DNA from: QQWI01 sp964522015
GTDB lineage: Bacteria > Bacillota > Clostridia > Peptostreptococcales > Acidaminobacteraceae
Reading direction: 5' to 3'
Length of the DNA stretch: 64,000 nt
Assembly: GCA_964522015.1 (NCBI GenBank)
Contig: CAZFST010000002.1
Location: forward strand, 62,001-126,000
Positions 26,161 to 33,969 of this stretch are shown piece by piece (the stretch's first letter is position 1; each line of letters begins with the position of its first letter). A program made the translations under genes and the position numbers. The notes below the pieces were generated by a model. The model did not search any database, was not told the DNA's origin, and saw nothing but the letters and a program-made list of their open reading frames with translations.

Positions 26161-27008
26161 TTAACACTGCCTCCGACTTCTCGACGATAATAAAATAAGT
26201 ACTGTTGTACCAAGCCCCTGTTGTGATCAAATAAACGGTACAATATCTGTTTTAACTCTTTTTCGTTCTGAAAGTCGATTTGCAAAAGGTCCTTTGATGC
26301 TTTTTTTATCCACGTATCAATGGGAAAGCAATCCCATCTACCGTAGCCATATAGGGCTATGCATTCTGCCACTTTGATCCCAATGCCTTTTAAAGACATC
26401 AACTTTAAAATTAGCGAATCAGTCTCTAGCAAGTACCACTGCTGAAACCCATCATCTGATTGTAATGTCTGAAAAGTTTCAAATAAATAAGCACTGCGAT
26501 AACCAGCACCAAGCTGTTTAAAATCAGCCTCAGTTAGTGTGGCCAGGCTCTCTAAGGTTGGGAACGTATAAATCTCAATGTCATTGATTGGGTCGTGCCC
26601 AATCCTTTCACCGTACAAATGACACAACCGATTGATAAATCCTTTAATTCTTGGTATATGATTATTAGCGGACATCATAAATGTCACTAAAATCTCAAGT
26701 CGATTTTGCTGAAGCAGTCTCATCCCATAGCCATAGTCAATGATTGGAAGCATTATAGGATAGGCTTCTTTTAGCTGTTGATCAATGGCCTGATAATTTC
26801 TACTAGCATCAAAATAACCGGTCCAATCCCTTATCTCGCCCCAACTTTCAAGAATTTTGATTTCCTGTTGGCTGACTTGTTGTACATGGACCGCACTGTT
26901 ACCATCCATCACTAAGTAAGTACTTTGACCCGTTTGATGCCATCTAAAACATTGTCCACTAGCCCCTATCATTTGAAGGTTGATACGATCAAAATTAATA
27001 GATACCAT
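26157..27008 (-). CDS. ogg: 8-oxoguanine DNA glycosylase (OGG1-like, HhH-GPD)
   Basis: Base-excision repair glycosylase/lyase for oxidised guanine. The 283 residues hold an OGG N-terminal domain (GASGQCFRWHQTG, the QxFRW signature) and the helix-hairpin-helix GPD region LMSLKGIGIKVAECIALYGYGRWDCFPIDTW with catalytic Lys and Asp. The HhH segment is continuous there; only family hallmarks are cited. It starts at 27008 with AGGAGG upstream. Its presence in a likely anaerobe fits occasional oxidative exposure. Confidence 0.92.
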   Translation of the reverse strand: MVSINFDRINLQMIGASGQCFRWHQTGQSTYLVMDGNSAVHVQQVSQQEIKILESWGEIRDWTGYFDASRNYQAIDQQLKEAYPIMLPIIDYGYGMRLLQQNRLEILVTFMMSANNHIPRIKGFINRLCHLYGERIGHDPINDIEIYTFPTLESLATLTEADFKQLGAGYRSAYLFETFQTLQSDDGFQQWYLLETDSLILKLMSLKGIGIKVAECIALYGYGRWDCFPIDTWIKKASKDLLQIDFQNEKELKQILYRLFDHNRGLVQQYLFYYRREVGGSVK

Positions 27009-27071
27009 ATAACCTCCTGTTATGAGTAAAACCCTACTTGTATTATATCAAAAGTAGGGTCAGAATAAAGC

Positions 27072-27314
27072 TTAGTTTTCAGATTCTTCACTCTCGCGAA
27101 GTGACAAATCACCATCTTTTATCATACGGGCTATGGTTTTTAGACTGACACCAGTGGCTCTGTTGGTTTCAAAGACGGTCACATTCGGATTAAGACGCAC
27201 AAACGAACGAACGAGCTCATAATCTGCTTTTTCTGCTTGATAACAGACTGTGCAATAACCCGCTAGGTTGACAGACTGATCAATCTTACCACACCGTCTA
27301 CAAACTTTTGCCAT
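27072..27314 (-). CDS. YvyF-like zinc-ribbon/HTH protein (flagellar-operon type)
   Basis: 80 residues. An N-terminal CRRCG...CTVCY pair forms a zinc ribbon, followed by a helix-turn-helix-like half (NPNVTVFETNRATGVSLKTIARMI), as in the flagellar operon protein YvyF/TIGR03826. MAKVCRRCG at 27314 is chosen for its AGGTGACG site. It follows the PucR-type gene by only 5 nt. No flagellar gene is nearby, so the usual context is missing and its role here is open. Confidence 0.75.
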   Translation of the reverse strand: MAKVCRRCGKIDQSVNLAGYCTVCYQAEKADYELVRSFVRLNPNVTVFETNRATGVSLKTIARMIKDGDLSLRESEESEN

Positions 27315-27319
27315 GGTCG

Positions 27320-28963
27320 TCACCTTTCTAGTTCAAGAATATGCTTAATCTTTAGTGCAGTTTGGAGTCCAAAGCGATCATGCTCATTCTCTAAATCTTT
27401 TTTTGTGATTTCTTTAATACGCGAAATCCTGTAAAGGATTGTATTGTAATGGGTATAGAGGGCCTCTGACATCTTCTTTAGGTTCCCGTTCATTTCAAAA
27501 TAGACCTCTAGGGTTTTTACCAAATCCGTATCCCGCTTTTGATCATATTGGACCAATGGATAAACAGTCGCTTCATAAAACTCCAAGATTTCATCTTTGA
27601 GAAGATCATGACTCAATAACTTATAGATACCCATTTGATCAAATCTAATCGCACGACTTTTATTAATACCAGATAAATCGATGGCCTTTCCAGCATCTCT
27701 CAGACTCATGGAAGTATTACTCAAATCCTGATAACATCTGCCAACACCAATGGTATAAGTAGTCAACCGCGCTTTGTCATGCAAAGTGGTTTCAACTTGC
27801 GCCATCAGCCCATCAATCTGCTTTTCGTAGTCCTGCTTTTTTTGCCACATAAACAAGAGGTTGATCATGTCATTTTTAGTCGCCACCAAGTACACATTCC
27901 CCATCTGCATGAGCATTAACTCCAGCAAATAGACGATTTTATTCAACCTCTGGTTATTGATAACGCCCTTGCCATCTTCATAGCTCACATCATCCGTCTT
28001 AATGCTTAGAATACTAAAAAAGGCATCTGATCTGAAGCCGTAATTACTGGCGCGCTCCAATGCTTTTTCTCGACGAATCAAATCATTGGCAATCAAATCG
28101 TCAAAAAATTCAGCCTTATACTTATTTTCCACTTCCTTGATAGAAAGTTTTTTTAGAGACTCAATCGCCAGTAAAGATGCCGCTGATTCCAAACTCAGCA
28201 CATCCACATTGGAAATTTTCCTTTGCTTGCCATAAGCCACAAGATGCCCATGGATTTCATCTTTCACCATGACAGGAATCAGTTGCCGTTCAACAGAGAC
28301 CCCATCCACCACCACATAATCAAGACGCTTTTTCGCACGGGAAACCTGCTTACTTTGATTGAATCCCCTGGTTAAGTCCCTATAAACAGGATCGGATTTG
28401 ACCCCTTCCACCACATCGTCAAATTGATAATCGATATAAAACGTAGGATGTTCTAAGTGGCTGCCAAGCATTTCTACAATGTCGGAGGCATTGCCCCCCT
28501 TTAAAAGAATACCCATGGTCTCTCGATGGACCGATTCAACCTTATCTAAAATCAAAGCTTGACGGTTCAGAAAGAGGCGATAAATTGGCGTCATAATTTC
28601 ATTAAACGATGTCTCATAATTCAAATCGATAATAGGTAATCCTAAAGTGTCTGCTAATTTTAGTAGTTCAGGGTCTAGAGCATTGATATAAGGGAAAATC
28701 TTAATACAAAGTCCAGCAAGCCCCCGTTCGGATAGGGCTTTAAAGAGCTCTGACATACTTTCAATGGATTCATCTTTAAAGATATAAGCAGTAGTAAGTA
28801 ATAGATCCCCAGTTTTAGTCCAATTCAAGATATCTAAGTCGACCATAATATTGACATCTAAAACCAGTTTATCTAGTCCTCGATGACCTGCTATAATTTT
28901 GCTGCCTTTCAAAAACTCCATTTGGACTAAACTTTCCAGTTGAATGCCTTTTTCATTTAACAC
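27320..28963 (-). CDS. PucR/CdaR-family transcriptional regulator
   Basis: About 547 residues. The N-terminus (KGSKIIAGHRGLDKLVLDV...) is the PucR-type sensory domain and the C-terminus (YFEMNGNLKKMSEALYTHYN with TILYRISRIKEI) the PucR helix-turn-helix. A GGDEF-like middle section typical of this family lies between. The start is uncertain: GTG 28963 has AAGGG at good spacing, while GTG 28975 abuts that site. It is 5 nt upstream of the zinc-ribbon gene. Family members control purine, amino-acid or sugar-acid use; the ligand is not predictable here. Confidence 0.88.
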   Translation of the reverse strand: MLNEKGIQLESLVQMEFLKGSKIIAGHRGLDKLVLDVNIMVDLDILNWTKTGDLLLTTAYIFKDESIESMSELFKALSERGLAGLCIKIFPYINALDPELLKLADTLGLPIIDLNYETSFNEIMTPIYRLFLNRQALILDKVESVHRETMGILLKGGNASDIVEMLGSHLEHPTFYIDYQFDDVVEGVKSDPVYRDLTRGFNQSKQVSRAKKRLDYVVVDGVSVERQLIPVMVKDEIHGHLVAYGKQRKISNVDVLSLESAASLLAIESLKKLSIKEVENKYKAEFFDDLIANDLIRREKALERASNYGFRSDAFFSILSIKTDDVSYEDGKGVINNQRLNKIVYLLELMLMQMGNVYLVATKNDMINLLFMWQKKQDYEKQIDGLMAQVETTLHDKARLTTYTIGVGRCYQDLSNTSMSLRDAGKAIDLSGINKSRAIRFDQMGIYKLLSHDLLKDEILEFYEATVYPLVQYDQKRDTDLVKTLEVYFEMNGNLKKMSEALYTHYNTILYRISRIKEITKKDLENEHDRFGLQTALKIKHILELER

Positions 28964-29082
28964 AGCTTCACTCACCCTTCATCTTATGAACTATTAACAA
29001 TATAATAGCCTAAAAATTCAGTAAAAGGCAAGAAATATCGTTTTCATTTGAATGTTTTTTATAAATGAGCCATTCACCCTAA

Positions 29083-30132
29083 TTAAACAACATCAATTCC
29101 CGCTTCATCAAACGTGATCATTTCAATGCCCATATAACAAGCAGCTTCGAGAATATTGAACATGAGAGCGGCACCTGAGCCTTCACCCAGTCGCATTTCC
29201 ATATCCAAAGGCGGATCCAACCCCAATAATTGCGAAGCGAACATAGCGCCCTTTTCCCTACTTTTATGGGATGGTATCAAGTATTGCTTAACCAAAGGTT
29301 CCAAAGACACGGCTAACAAAGCGGCCACCGTCCCAATAAAACCATCTACGATAATTGGCAAACCCTTTGCTGCAGCCCCAATATAAGCACCACACATGGC
29401 ACCGATTTCAAATCCCCCAACCTTGGCCAGCACATCGATGGGATCCTTGGCATTGGGCTGATTGATTTGAATGGCATCTTTAACCACTTGGATTTTATTT
29501 TGGACACGGGCGTCATCAAGATTTGCACCCATCCCAGTGACTTGATCCGCCTCAACGCCTCCAAGAACAGCCAGAATCGCTGCACTTGGTGTCGTATTAC
29601 AAATCCCCATCTCCCCCGTGCCAAGTATCTGTACGCCATCCTCAGCCATCTGATAGGCCATTTCAATGCCGATTTCTATGGCTTTCAACGCTTCGCTGTA
29701 CGACATAGCAGGGCCAAGCCGCATATTCTGGGTGCCATAGGCAATTTTTCGGTCTATAATACCAGCCATTGTAATGGTGGCATTGACCCCAACATCCACA
29801 GGAATCAATTTAGCACCCGCTTGTTTAGCCAAAGCACATACACCTGTATAACCCCTGACAAAATTCAGGGTTTGTTTAAGGGTCACATCTTGAGGGCAAA
29901 CTGCCACGCCTTCATCGATAACACCATGATCTCCACTGAAAACCATGATGGCACGTTTTTTTACGGTTGGTGCAAGGGTCTTTTGCAACCCACACAGTTG
30001 CACATAATAGGTTTCTAACTTGCCCATACTTCCCACTGGCTTAATCAGCTGATTGACACGGTCTGTCGCTTGATTAACCCAGTCATAATCCAATGCTTTA
30101 ATATTTTGTATCGCTTCACTCAATAAGGTCAT
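29083..30132 (-). CDS. cobT: Nicotinate-nucleotide--dimethylbenzimidazole phosphoribosyltransferase
   Basis: Activates the lower ligand base for cobalamin assembly. The 349 residues include KPVGSMGKLE, the FSGDHGV loop, LGTGEMGICNTTPSAAI and the C-terminal MRLGEGSGAAL region; the catalytic Glu near the C-terminus lies in ITFDEAGI-adjacent sequence. ATG 30132 (MTLLSEAIQ) has GAGGAGG upstream and is preferred over an ATG at 30147. A cobalamin riboswitch and terminator lie upstream. No other cob gene is nearby, suggesting salvage or lower-ligand replacement. Confidence 0.95.
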   Translation of the reverse strand: MTLLSEAIQNIKALDYDWVNQATDRVNQLIKPVGSMGKLETYYVQLCGLQKTLAPTVKKRAIMVFSGDHGVIDEGVAVCPQDVTLKQTLNFVRGYTGVCALAKQAGAKLIPVDVGVNATITMAGIIDRKIAYGTQNMRLGPAMSYSEALKAIEIGIEMAYQMAEDGVQILGTGEMGICNTTPSAAILAVLGGVEADQVTGMGANLDDARVQNKIQVVKDAIQINQPNAKDPIDVLAKVGGFEIGAMCGAYIGAAAKGLPIIVDGFIGTVAALLAVSLEPLVKQYLIPSHKSREKGAMFASQLLGLDPPLDMEMRLGEGSGAALMFNILEAACYMGIEMITFDEAGIDVV

Positions 30133-30171
30133 ACTAATCCTCCTCAAACATCGTCCAGTTATTGACTAATA

Positions 30172-30226
30172 GCTGCAAAAAACAAAAGTTCAGATTCTTT
30201 TTCTATAGAAAAAGAATCTGAACTTT
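30172..30226 (-). terminator. Regulatory terminator of the cobalamin riboswitch
   Basis: A 19-bp perfect stem around a TATA loop (30185-30226) is followed by TGTTTTTTG on the minus strand. It lies between the riboswitch and cobT. Confidence 0.9.
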
Positions 30227-30242
30227 ACCGTCGTTCAAATAG

Positions 30243-30400
30243 CGCTGTAAGGCAGGTCTCCTGGCTCCGTTTCAACGCCTTGGCACCTTCCCGCTTTCGC
30301 AGTGGTCATCGCCTTGGCTCCACGTTACAGTGATGGGTTCGCTGAGGATTTTAACCTCATTCCCTATTCTCCCTTGCGGGCACCATTACCTCTCGATTAT
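30243..30400 (-). promoter_or_regulatory. Cobalamin (AdoCbl) riboswitch upstream of cobT
   Basis: The minus strand contains the B12 box AGCCAGGAGACCTGCC (30251-30266) and, upstream of it, the GGGAA..GGTG-type helices with CACTGT..CCA..GGCGATGACCACTG of the aptamer core. The edges are approximate. With the terminator just downstream it should repress cobT at high B12. Confidence 0.93.
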
Positions 30401-30497
30401 ACCCCACCACAGGGTTTCTAACAAGTCTGTTTTAAAGCTAAGGCCCAGGGAAATCTTTAAATGATAGGCCTTTACGACATAGAAAACTTACCGAGTG

Positions 30498-30529
30498 AAC
30501 AAAAAAGCGCTACTCTTTCGAGTAGCGCT
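30498..30529 (-). terminator. Intrinsic terminator after gdhA
   Basis: AGCGCTACTC / GAGTAGCGCT around a GAAA loop, followed by TTTTTT on the minus strand. Confidence 0.95.
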
Positions 30530-30538
30530 AGATAAATC

Positions 30539-31885
30539 TTAGTAGTCACCTTGTGCGATCATCGCTTCAGCAACTTTTTCGAAGCCAGCAATGTTAGCGC
30601 CTGCAACTAAGTTGTAGCCAAAGCCATACTTAGCAGCAGCAGTAGCAGCGTTATTGTGGATATTGATCATGATTTGGTGAAGTTTAGCGTCAACTTCTTC
30701 AGCAGACCAAGAAAGTCTCATTGAGTTTTGTGACATTTCAAGAGCAGAAGTAGCTACGCCACCAGCATTTGCAGCTTTAGCTGGTCCAACCAAAACGCCT
30801 TTTTCCATAAGGAATTTAAGGGCTTCGTTAGTAGTAGGCATGTTAGCGCCTTCAACCAAGAATTTGATACCGTTGTCAACGATTTGCTTAGCGTGCTCAA
30901 GGTGGATATCGTTTTGAGTTGCGCAAGGCATAACGATATCAACTTTAACACCCCATGGCTTTTGACCAGCGTGGAATTCGCAACCGAACTTGTCAGCGTA
31001 GTCTTTAACTCTATCGTTACCAGATGCTCTCATTTCAAGCAAGTAGTTGATTTTTTCATCTGTTGTAACACCAGCAGCATCGTAAATATAGCCATCTGGA
31101 CCAGAAAGTGTAACAACTTTACCACCAAGGTCTCTAACTTTGATACAAGTACCCCAAGTTACGTTACCAAAGCCAGAAGCTGCAACAGTTTTGCCTTCGA
31201 AAGACAAACCTTCGTGCTTGAGCATTTCGTTTGCGAAGTAAGTTACGCCGAAACCAGTAGCTTCTGGTCTAACCAAAGAACCGCCGTAAGAGATACCTTT
31301 GCCTGTAAGAACGCCGTTTTCAAACGCGCCACGGATTCTTCTGTATTGACCGTACATGTAACCAATTTCACGACCGCCTACGCCGATGTCGCCAGCTGGA
31401 ACGTCAACATCTGGTCCAATGTGTCTGTAAAGCTCAGTCATAAAGCTTTGGCAGAATCTCATTACTTCAGCATCTGATTTGCCGTTAGGATCAAAGTCAG
31501 AGCCACCTTTACCGCCGCCGATTGGAAGACCAGTTAAAGAGTTTTTGAAAATTTGCTCAAAACCAAGGAATTTAACGATTGAGATGTAAACTGTTTTATG
31601 GAAACGGATACCACCTTTGTAAGGTCCAATAGCGCCGTTAAATTGTACTCTGAAGCCTCTGTTTACATGGTGGTTACCAGCATCATCAGTCCAAGGAACT
31701 CTGAAGATGATTTGTCTTTCAGGCTCAGCCATTCTTTCAAGAATATTAGCTTTTACCCACTCAGGGTGTTGCTCCAAAACTGGCTCTAAAGACTCAAATA
31801 CTTCTTCAACTGCTTGCAAGAATTCTGGTTCGTTAGAGTTTCTTGCTTGAATACGTGCAAATGATTCTGAAATGTACTTGTTCAT
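30539..31885 (-). CDS. gdhA: Glutamate dehydrogenase (hexameric, NADP-type)
   Basis: Interconverts glutamate and 2-oxoglutarate plus ammonia. The 448 residues contain the substrate-binding stretch GPYKGGIRFHKTV, catalytic LPIGGGKGGSDFDPNGKSD, and the Rossmann loop GFGNVTWG. Length and the GGSDFDPKGKSD-type signature fit the 50-kDa bacterial class usually using NADPH; the cofactor is not certain from sequence. ATG 31885 (MNKYISESF) has GGGAGAGG upstream; a longer in-frame start is rejected. The codon usage is strongly biased, suggesting high expression. A Rex-like site lies in its leader. Confidence 0.96.
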   Translation of the reverse strand: MNKYISESFARIQARNSNEPEFLQAVEEVFESLEPVLEQHPEWVKANILERMAEPERQIIFRVPWTDDAGNHHVNRGFRVQFNGAIGPYKGGIRFHKTVYISIVKFLGFEQIFKNSLTGLPIGGGKGGSDFDPNGKSDAEVMRFCQSFMTELYRHIGPDVDVPAGDIGVGGREIGYMYGQYRRIRGAFENGVLTGKGISYGGSLVRPEATGFGVTYFANEMLKHEGLSFEGKTVAASGFGNVTWGTCIKVRDLGGKVVTLSGPDGYIYDAAGVTTDEKINYLLEMRASGNDRVKDYADKFGCEFHAGQKPWGVKVDIVMPCATQNDIHLEHAKQIVDNGIKFLVEGANMPTTNEALKFLMEKGVLVGPAKAANAGGVATSALEMSQNSMRLSWSAEEVDAKLHQIMINIHNNAATAAAKYGFGYNLVAGANIAGFEKVAEAMIAQGDY

Positions 31886-32202
31886 GAAAACCTCTCCCTT
31901 TTCGTAACAAGTTGCAAAATGCAACTATTGGAATGTTAAAGTTTTAACCAAGTGGTTGGTTGCAAACCTTTTCCTAATCGTTTTTCGCCTTCATTGTAAC
32001 GCTAACTTGAGCAGAAAACAATGTTTTTTTGCAAGAACAATTGCATTTTTTTTTTACAAATGACCTGTTTCTTAAGCAAATGTCTATTTTTCAACATTGC
32101 AAGAGATAGCACTTTAGGTAGTTAAAGAGGGATTGATAAAAAAATAGCGAAAGTCAGTGTTTTCACTAATTTTTGAAACGTCAGAATATTTTGAACAATT
32201 CG
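31886..32202 (-). promoter_or_regulatory. gdhA promoter and long palindrome-rich leader
   Basis: The minus strand has TTGTTT, 17 bases, TACAAT (31993-32021), giving a leader of ~100 nt. It contains GTTAA-AGTT-TTAAC (31935-31948), which fits the core of the Rex operator TTGTTAAnnnnTTAACAA, a 15-bp palindrome GTTGCAAAATGCAAC (31911-31925), and GGTTGCAAACC near 31958. TGCAA/TTGCA half-sites recur upstream (32030-32045). The remainder is A/T-rich with long T/A runs and holds no gene I can see. Confidence 0.6.
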
Positions 32203-33021
32203 TTATTTTTTTATCTCTTTTGCGCTTTTCACATAAAAATCCACATGGATCACATTGATTTGTGTCATGGCCTCTAAACCCTCTTGTATGGCTTTCATTA
32301 ATTGCTTAAGCTCTTTAGGAATAATGACACCCACGGTAGTGACCACTTCTAAATCGATAACTAAACCATCTGGTCTTTCTAAGAAACGAATCTTTAAAAG
32401 TTCCTGAACAGCCTCACATCGGTGAACATAGTATCCAACAATTTGGGACATGGCTTTATTAGAGATGGTAAAGCGACCAAGATAACTGAAAGTGGGCCGT
32501 ACCACTGTTTTTTCTGCTACTTCAAGCCCCGCTCCCCTTCTCAGTCCAAAGACCTTAAGTTTGTCAAGAAAATAACCACTAAAATCTGCCTTTAGCTCTA
32601 CTGCTGGGACGGGAATAACGTGCTTGCCATGCTTTTGTCGCATCCTTCTGGCTGTATTAATATCATCAAGAGATGAAATTTCTTCTATCATAATATAACG
32701 CTCTATATCACCAATTTGCAGTCGATTGGCAATTTTGTCTACCATTTCTACAGACGTCCCAATTAATAGAATACCATTGGGTTTTAGTCTACCAATCTCA
32801 GTCATGACTTCATCTCTGTGATCTTCAAAATGAAAAATTGCACGTTTAACAGCTGCGATATAAGTATGTTCTCTTTTAGCTGAGGAACCGGCAATTTTTT
32901 TATTCAAATGGATCAGTAAGCCATCATCAATTAAATATTGAATATCATACTGACGGGCGACAAATAAGGCCCTGTGACTTTTACCAGTACCACTGGCACC
33001 TACTAGTGCATAGACTTTCAT
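32203..33021 (-). CDS. P-loop NTPase fused to an Asp23/Gls24-like domain
   Basis: 272 residues. The N-terminus has a Walker A loop, ALVGASGTGKSHRAL, with a downstream ILLIGTSVEMV strand. From about 185 the sequence (ISNKAMSQIVGYYVHRCEAV then VIDLEVVTTVGVIIPKELKQ) resembles the Asp23/Gls24 envelope-stress family. Related fusions occur in clostridia but no function is established to my knowledge. It is monocistronic, start at 33021 with GCGAGG, and divergent from the ferredoxin gene. A nucleotide-controlled envelope or cell-surface role is a guess. Confidence 0.7.
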   Translation of the reverse strand: MKVYALVGASGTGKSHRALFVARQYDIQYLIDDGLLIHLNKKIAGSSAKREHTYIAAVKRAIFHFEDHRDEVMTEIGRLKPNGILLIGTSVEMVDKIANRLQIGDIERYIMIEEISSLDDINTARRMRQKHGKHVIPVPAVELKADFSGYFLDKLKVFGLRRGAGLEVAEKTVVRPTFSYLGRFTISNKAMSQIVGYYVHRCEAVQELLKIRFLERPDGLVIDLEVVTTVGVIIPKELKQLMKAIQEGLEAMTQINVIHVDFYVKSAKEIKK

Positions 33022-33099
33022 ACGGGGTTACCTCGCTGGCAATTTAGATTGATTCTCAATATAAAAAATGACTTTTCCATACTTTTAACGTTTCTCGCC

Positions 33100-33128
33100 T
33101 TGTTATCTGATCAAAACGGCCTTATAAT
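33100..33128 (+). promoter_or_regulatory. Sigma-A promoter of the ferredoxin gene
   Basis: TTGTTA, 17 bases, TATAAT. The leader to the ATG at 33233 is about 100 nt, long for so small a gene. Confidence 0.75.
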
Positions 33129-33232
33129 TCAAATGTAACAACCGCTCTGTGCCTTGCTAATATTAGTTTGTCACTGCGGTAGCTCTGGCTTGGACTTCGG
33201 GTTCAGGCTCAACTGTATAGGAGGAATTCAAA

Positions 33233-33400
33233 ATGGCATACGTAATTAATGATTCTTGCATCAGCTGTGGCGCTTGCGAACCAGAATGTCCAGTAAGCTG
33301 TATCGCAGCTGGCGACCTTTATGTGATTGACGAAGCATCTTGCATCGACTGTGGCGCATGTGCTAATGTTTGCCCAGTAGACGCTCCACAACCTGCATAA
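33233..33400 (+). CDS. 2[4Fe-4S] clostridial-type ferredoxin
   Basis: Small low-potential electron carrier for fermentation enzymes. The 55 residues read MAYVINDSCISCGACEPECP at the start, then a second CIDCGACANVCPVDA cluster motif, giving two complete CxxCxxCxxxCP sets. GGAGG lies 8 nt before the ATG. It is a single-gene unit with its own promoter and terminator and would be abundant. Confidence 0.97.
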   Translation: MAYVINDSCISCGACEPECPVSCIAAGDLYVIDEASCIDCGACANVCPVDAPQPA

Positions 33401-33407
33401 GTTTTTA

Positions 33408-33504
33408 AAAACCGCCTAACCTTTAGGCGGTTCTATTTTTTTGCCGCCTAATCATTAGGTGGCAAAAATTTTCAAGAAACCGCCTTCAATTGAAGGCGGT
33501 TTTA
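33408..33504. terminator. Three tandem related hairpins between ferredoxin and MarR genes
   Basis: Hairpin 1 (33410-33432, AACCGCCTAA..TTAGGCGGTT then TTCTATTTTTTT) terminates the ferredoxin. Hairpin 2 (33441-33465, TTGCCGCCTAAT..ATTAGGTGGCAA) and hairpin 3 (33477-33503, AACCGCCTTCAATTGAAGGC...) share the same CCGCCT core. Hairpin 3 followed by A/T-rich sequence can terminate the converging MarR gene. Confidence 0.85.
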
Positions 33505-33513
33505 TTTATGGCT

Positions 33514-33966
33514 TTATAGTTTTCTAACCTCTTCAAGTTGCTTTAACCCTTGATGCAAGCGGCTCAAATATTTCAGAACCGCTTTTTCTTCATTCAGTGT
33601 CAAATCGCTCAGGGCAAAGTCAAGAGGGCCTTTTAATTGCTCCAAGGCACTCTCTACTTGAAAGACACCACTGGCCGTGACACTGAGCCAAATGGCTCGC
33701 TTATCCCTAGTATTGACTTCCTTTGAGATATACCCAGATTTCAAGAGGGAGCCCACATATTTTTGAAGGTCAACCCTTGAAAACTCACTTTCACGAGCCA
33801 GATCCTTCAGGGTCATGGGCTGTTCTCTTAAACGACTGAGCAAATCCAATGCAAAAAAATCCACTTTGCCATTGATGCTACCCAATTGATGATTGGCGTG
33901 TATGCGATAAGCACGGCTCATGGTTTTTTTGAGCATCATATGGAGTTCTCGGCTATAATGTGACAT
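33514..33966 (-). CDS. MarR-family transcriptional regulator
   Basis: 150-residue winged-helix regulator. The wHTH is at about 55-100 (PMTLKDLARESEFSRVDLQK and the wing KEVNTRDKRAIWLSVT, where the DxR tip motif of MarR is seen). It begins 3 nt after the thiolase stop, so the two are cotranscribed and it may autoregulate the thiolase unit. The ribosome site is weak (GTAGG). Confidence 0.9.
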   Translation of the reverse strand: MSHYSRELHMMLKKTMSRAYRIHANHQLGSINGKVDFFALDLLSRLREQPMTLKDLARESEFSRVDLQKYVGSLLKSGYISKEVNTRDKRAIWLSVTASGVFQVESALEQLKGPLDFALSDLTLNEEKAVLKYLSRLHQGLKQLEEVRKL

Positions 33967-33969
33967 TTA

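Noticed and set aside
29467..30018. 183-codon open frame antisense to cobT
   Set aside because: No ribosome site or family features and it lies entirely within cobT.
30884..31477. 197-codon open frame antisense to gdhA
   Set aside because: Arises from the strong codon bias of gdhA; no ribosome site, Cys/Ser/Thr-rich product, fully inside a well-supported gene.
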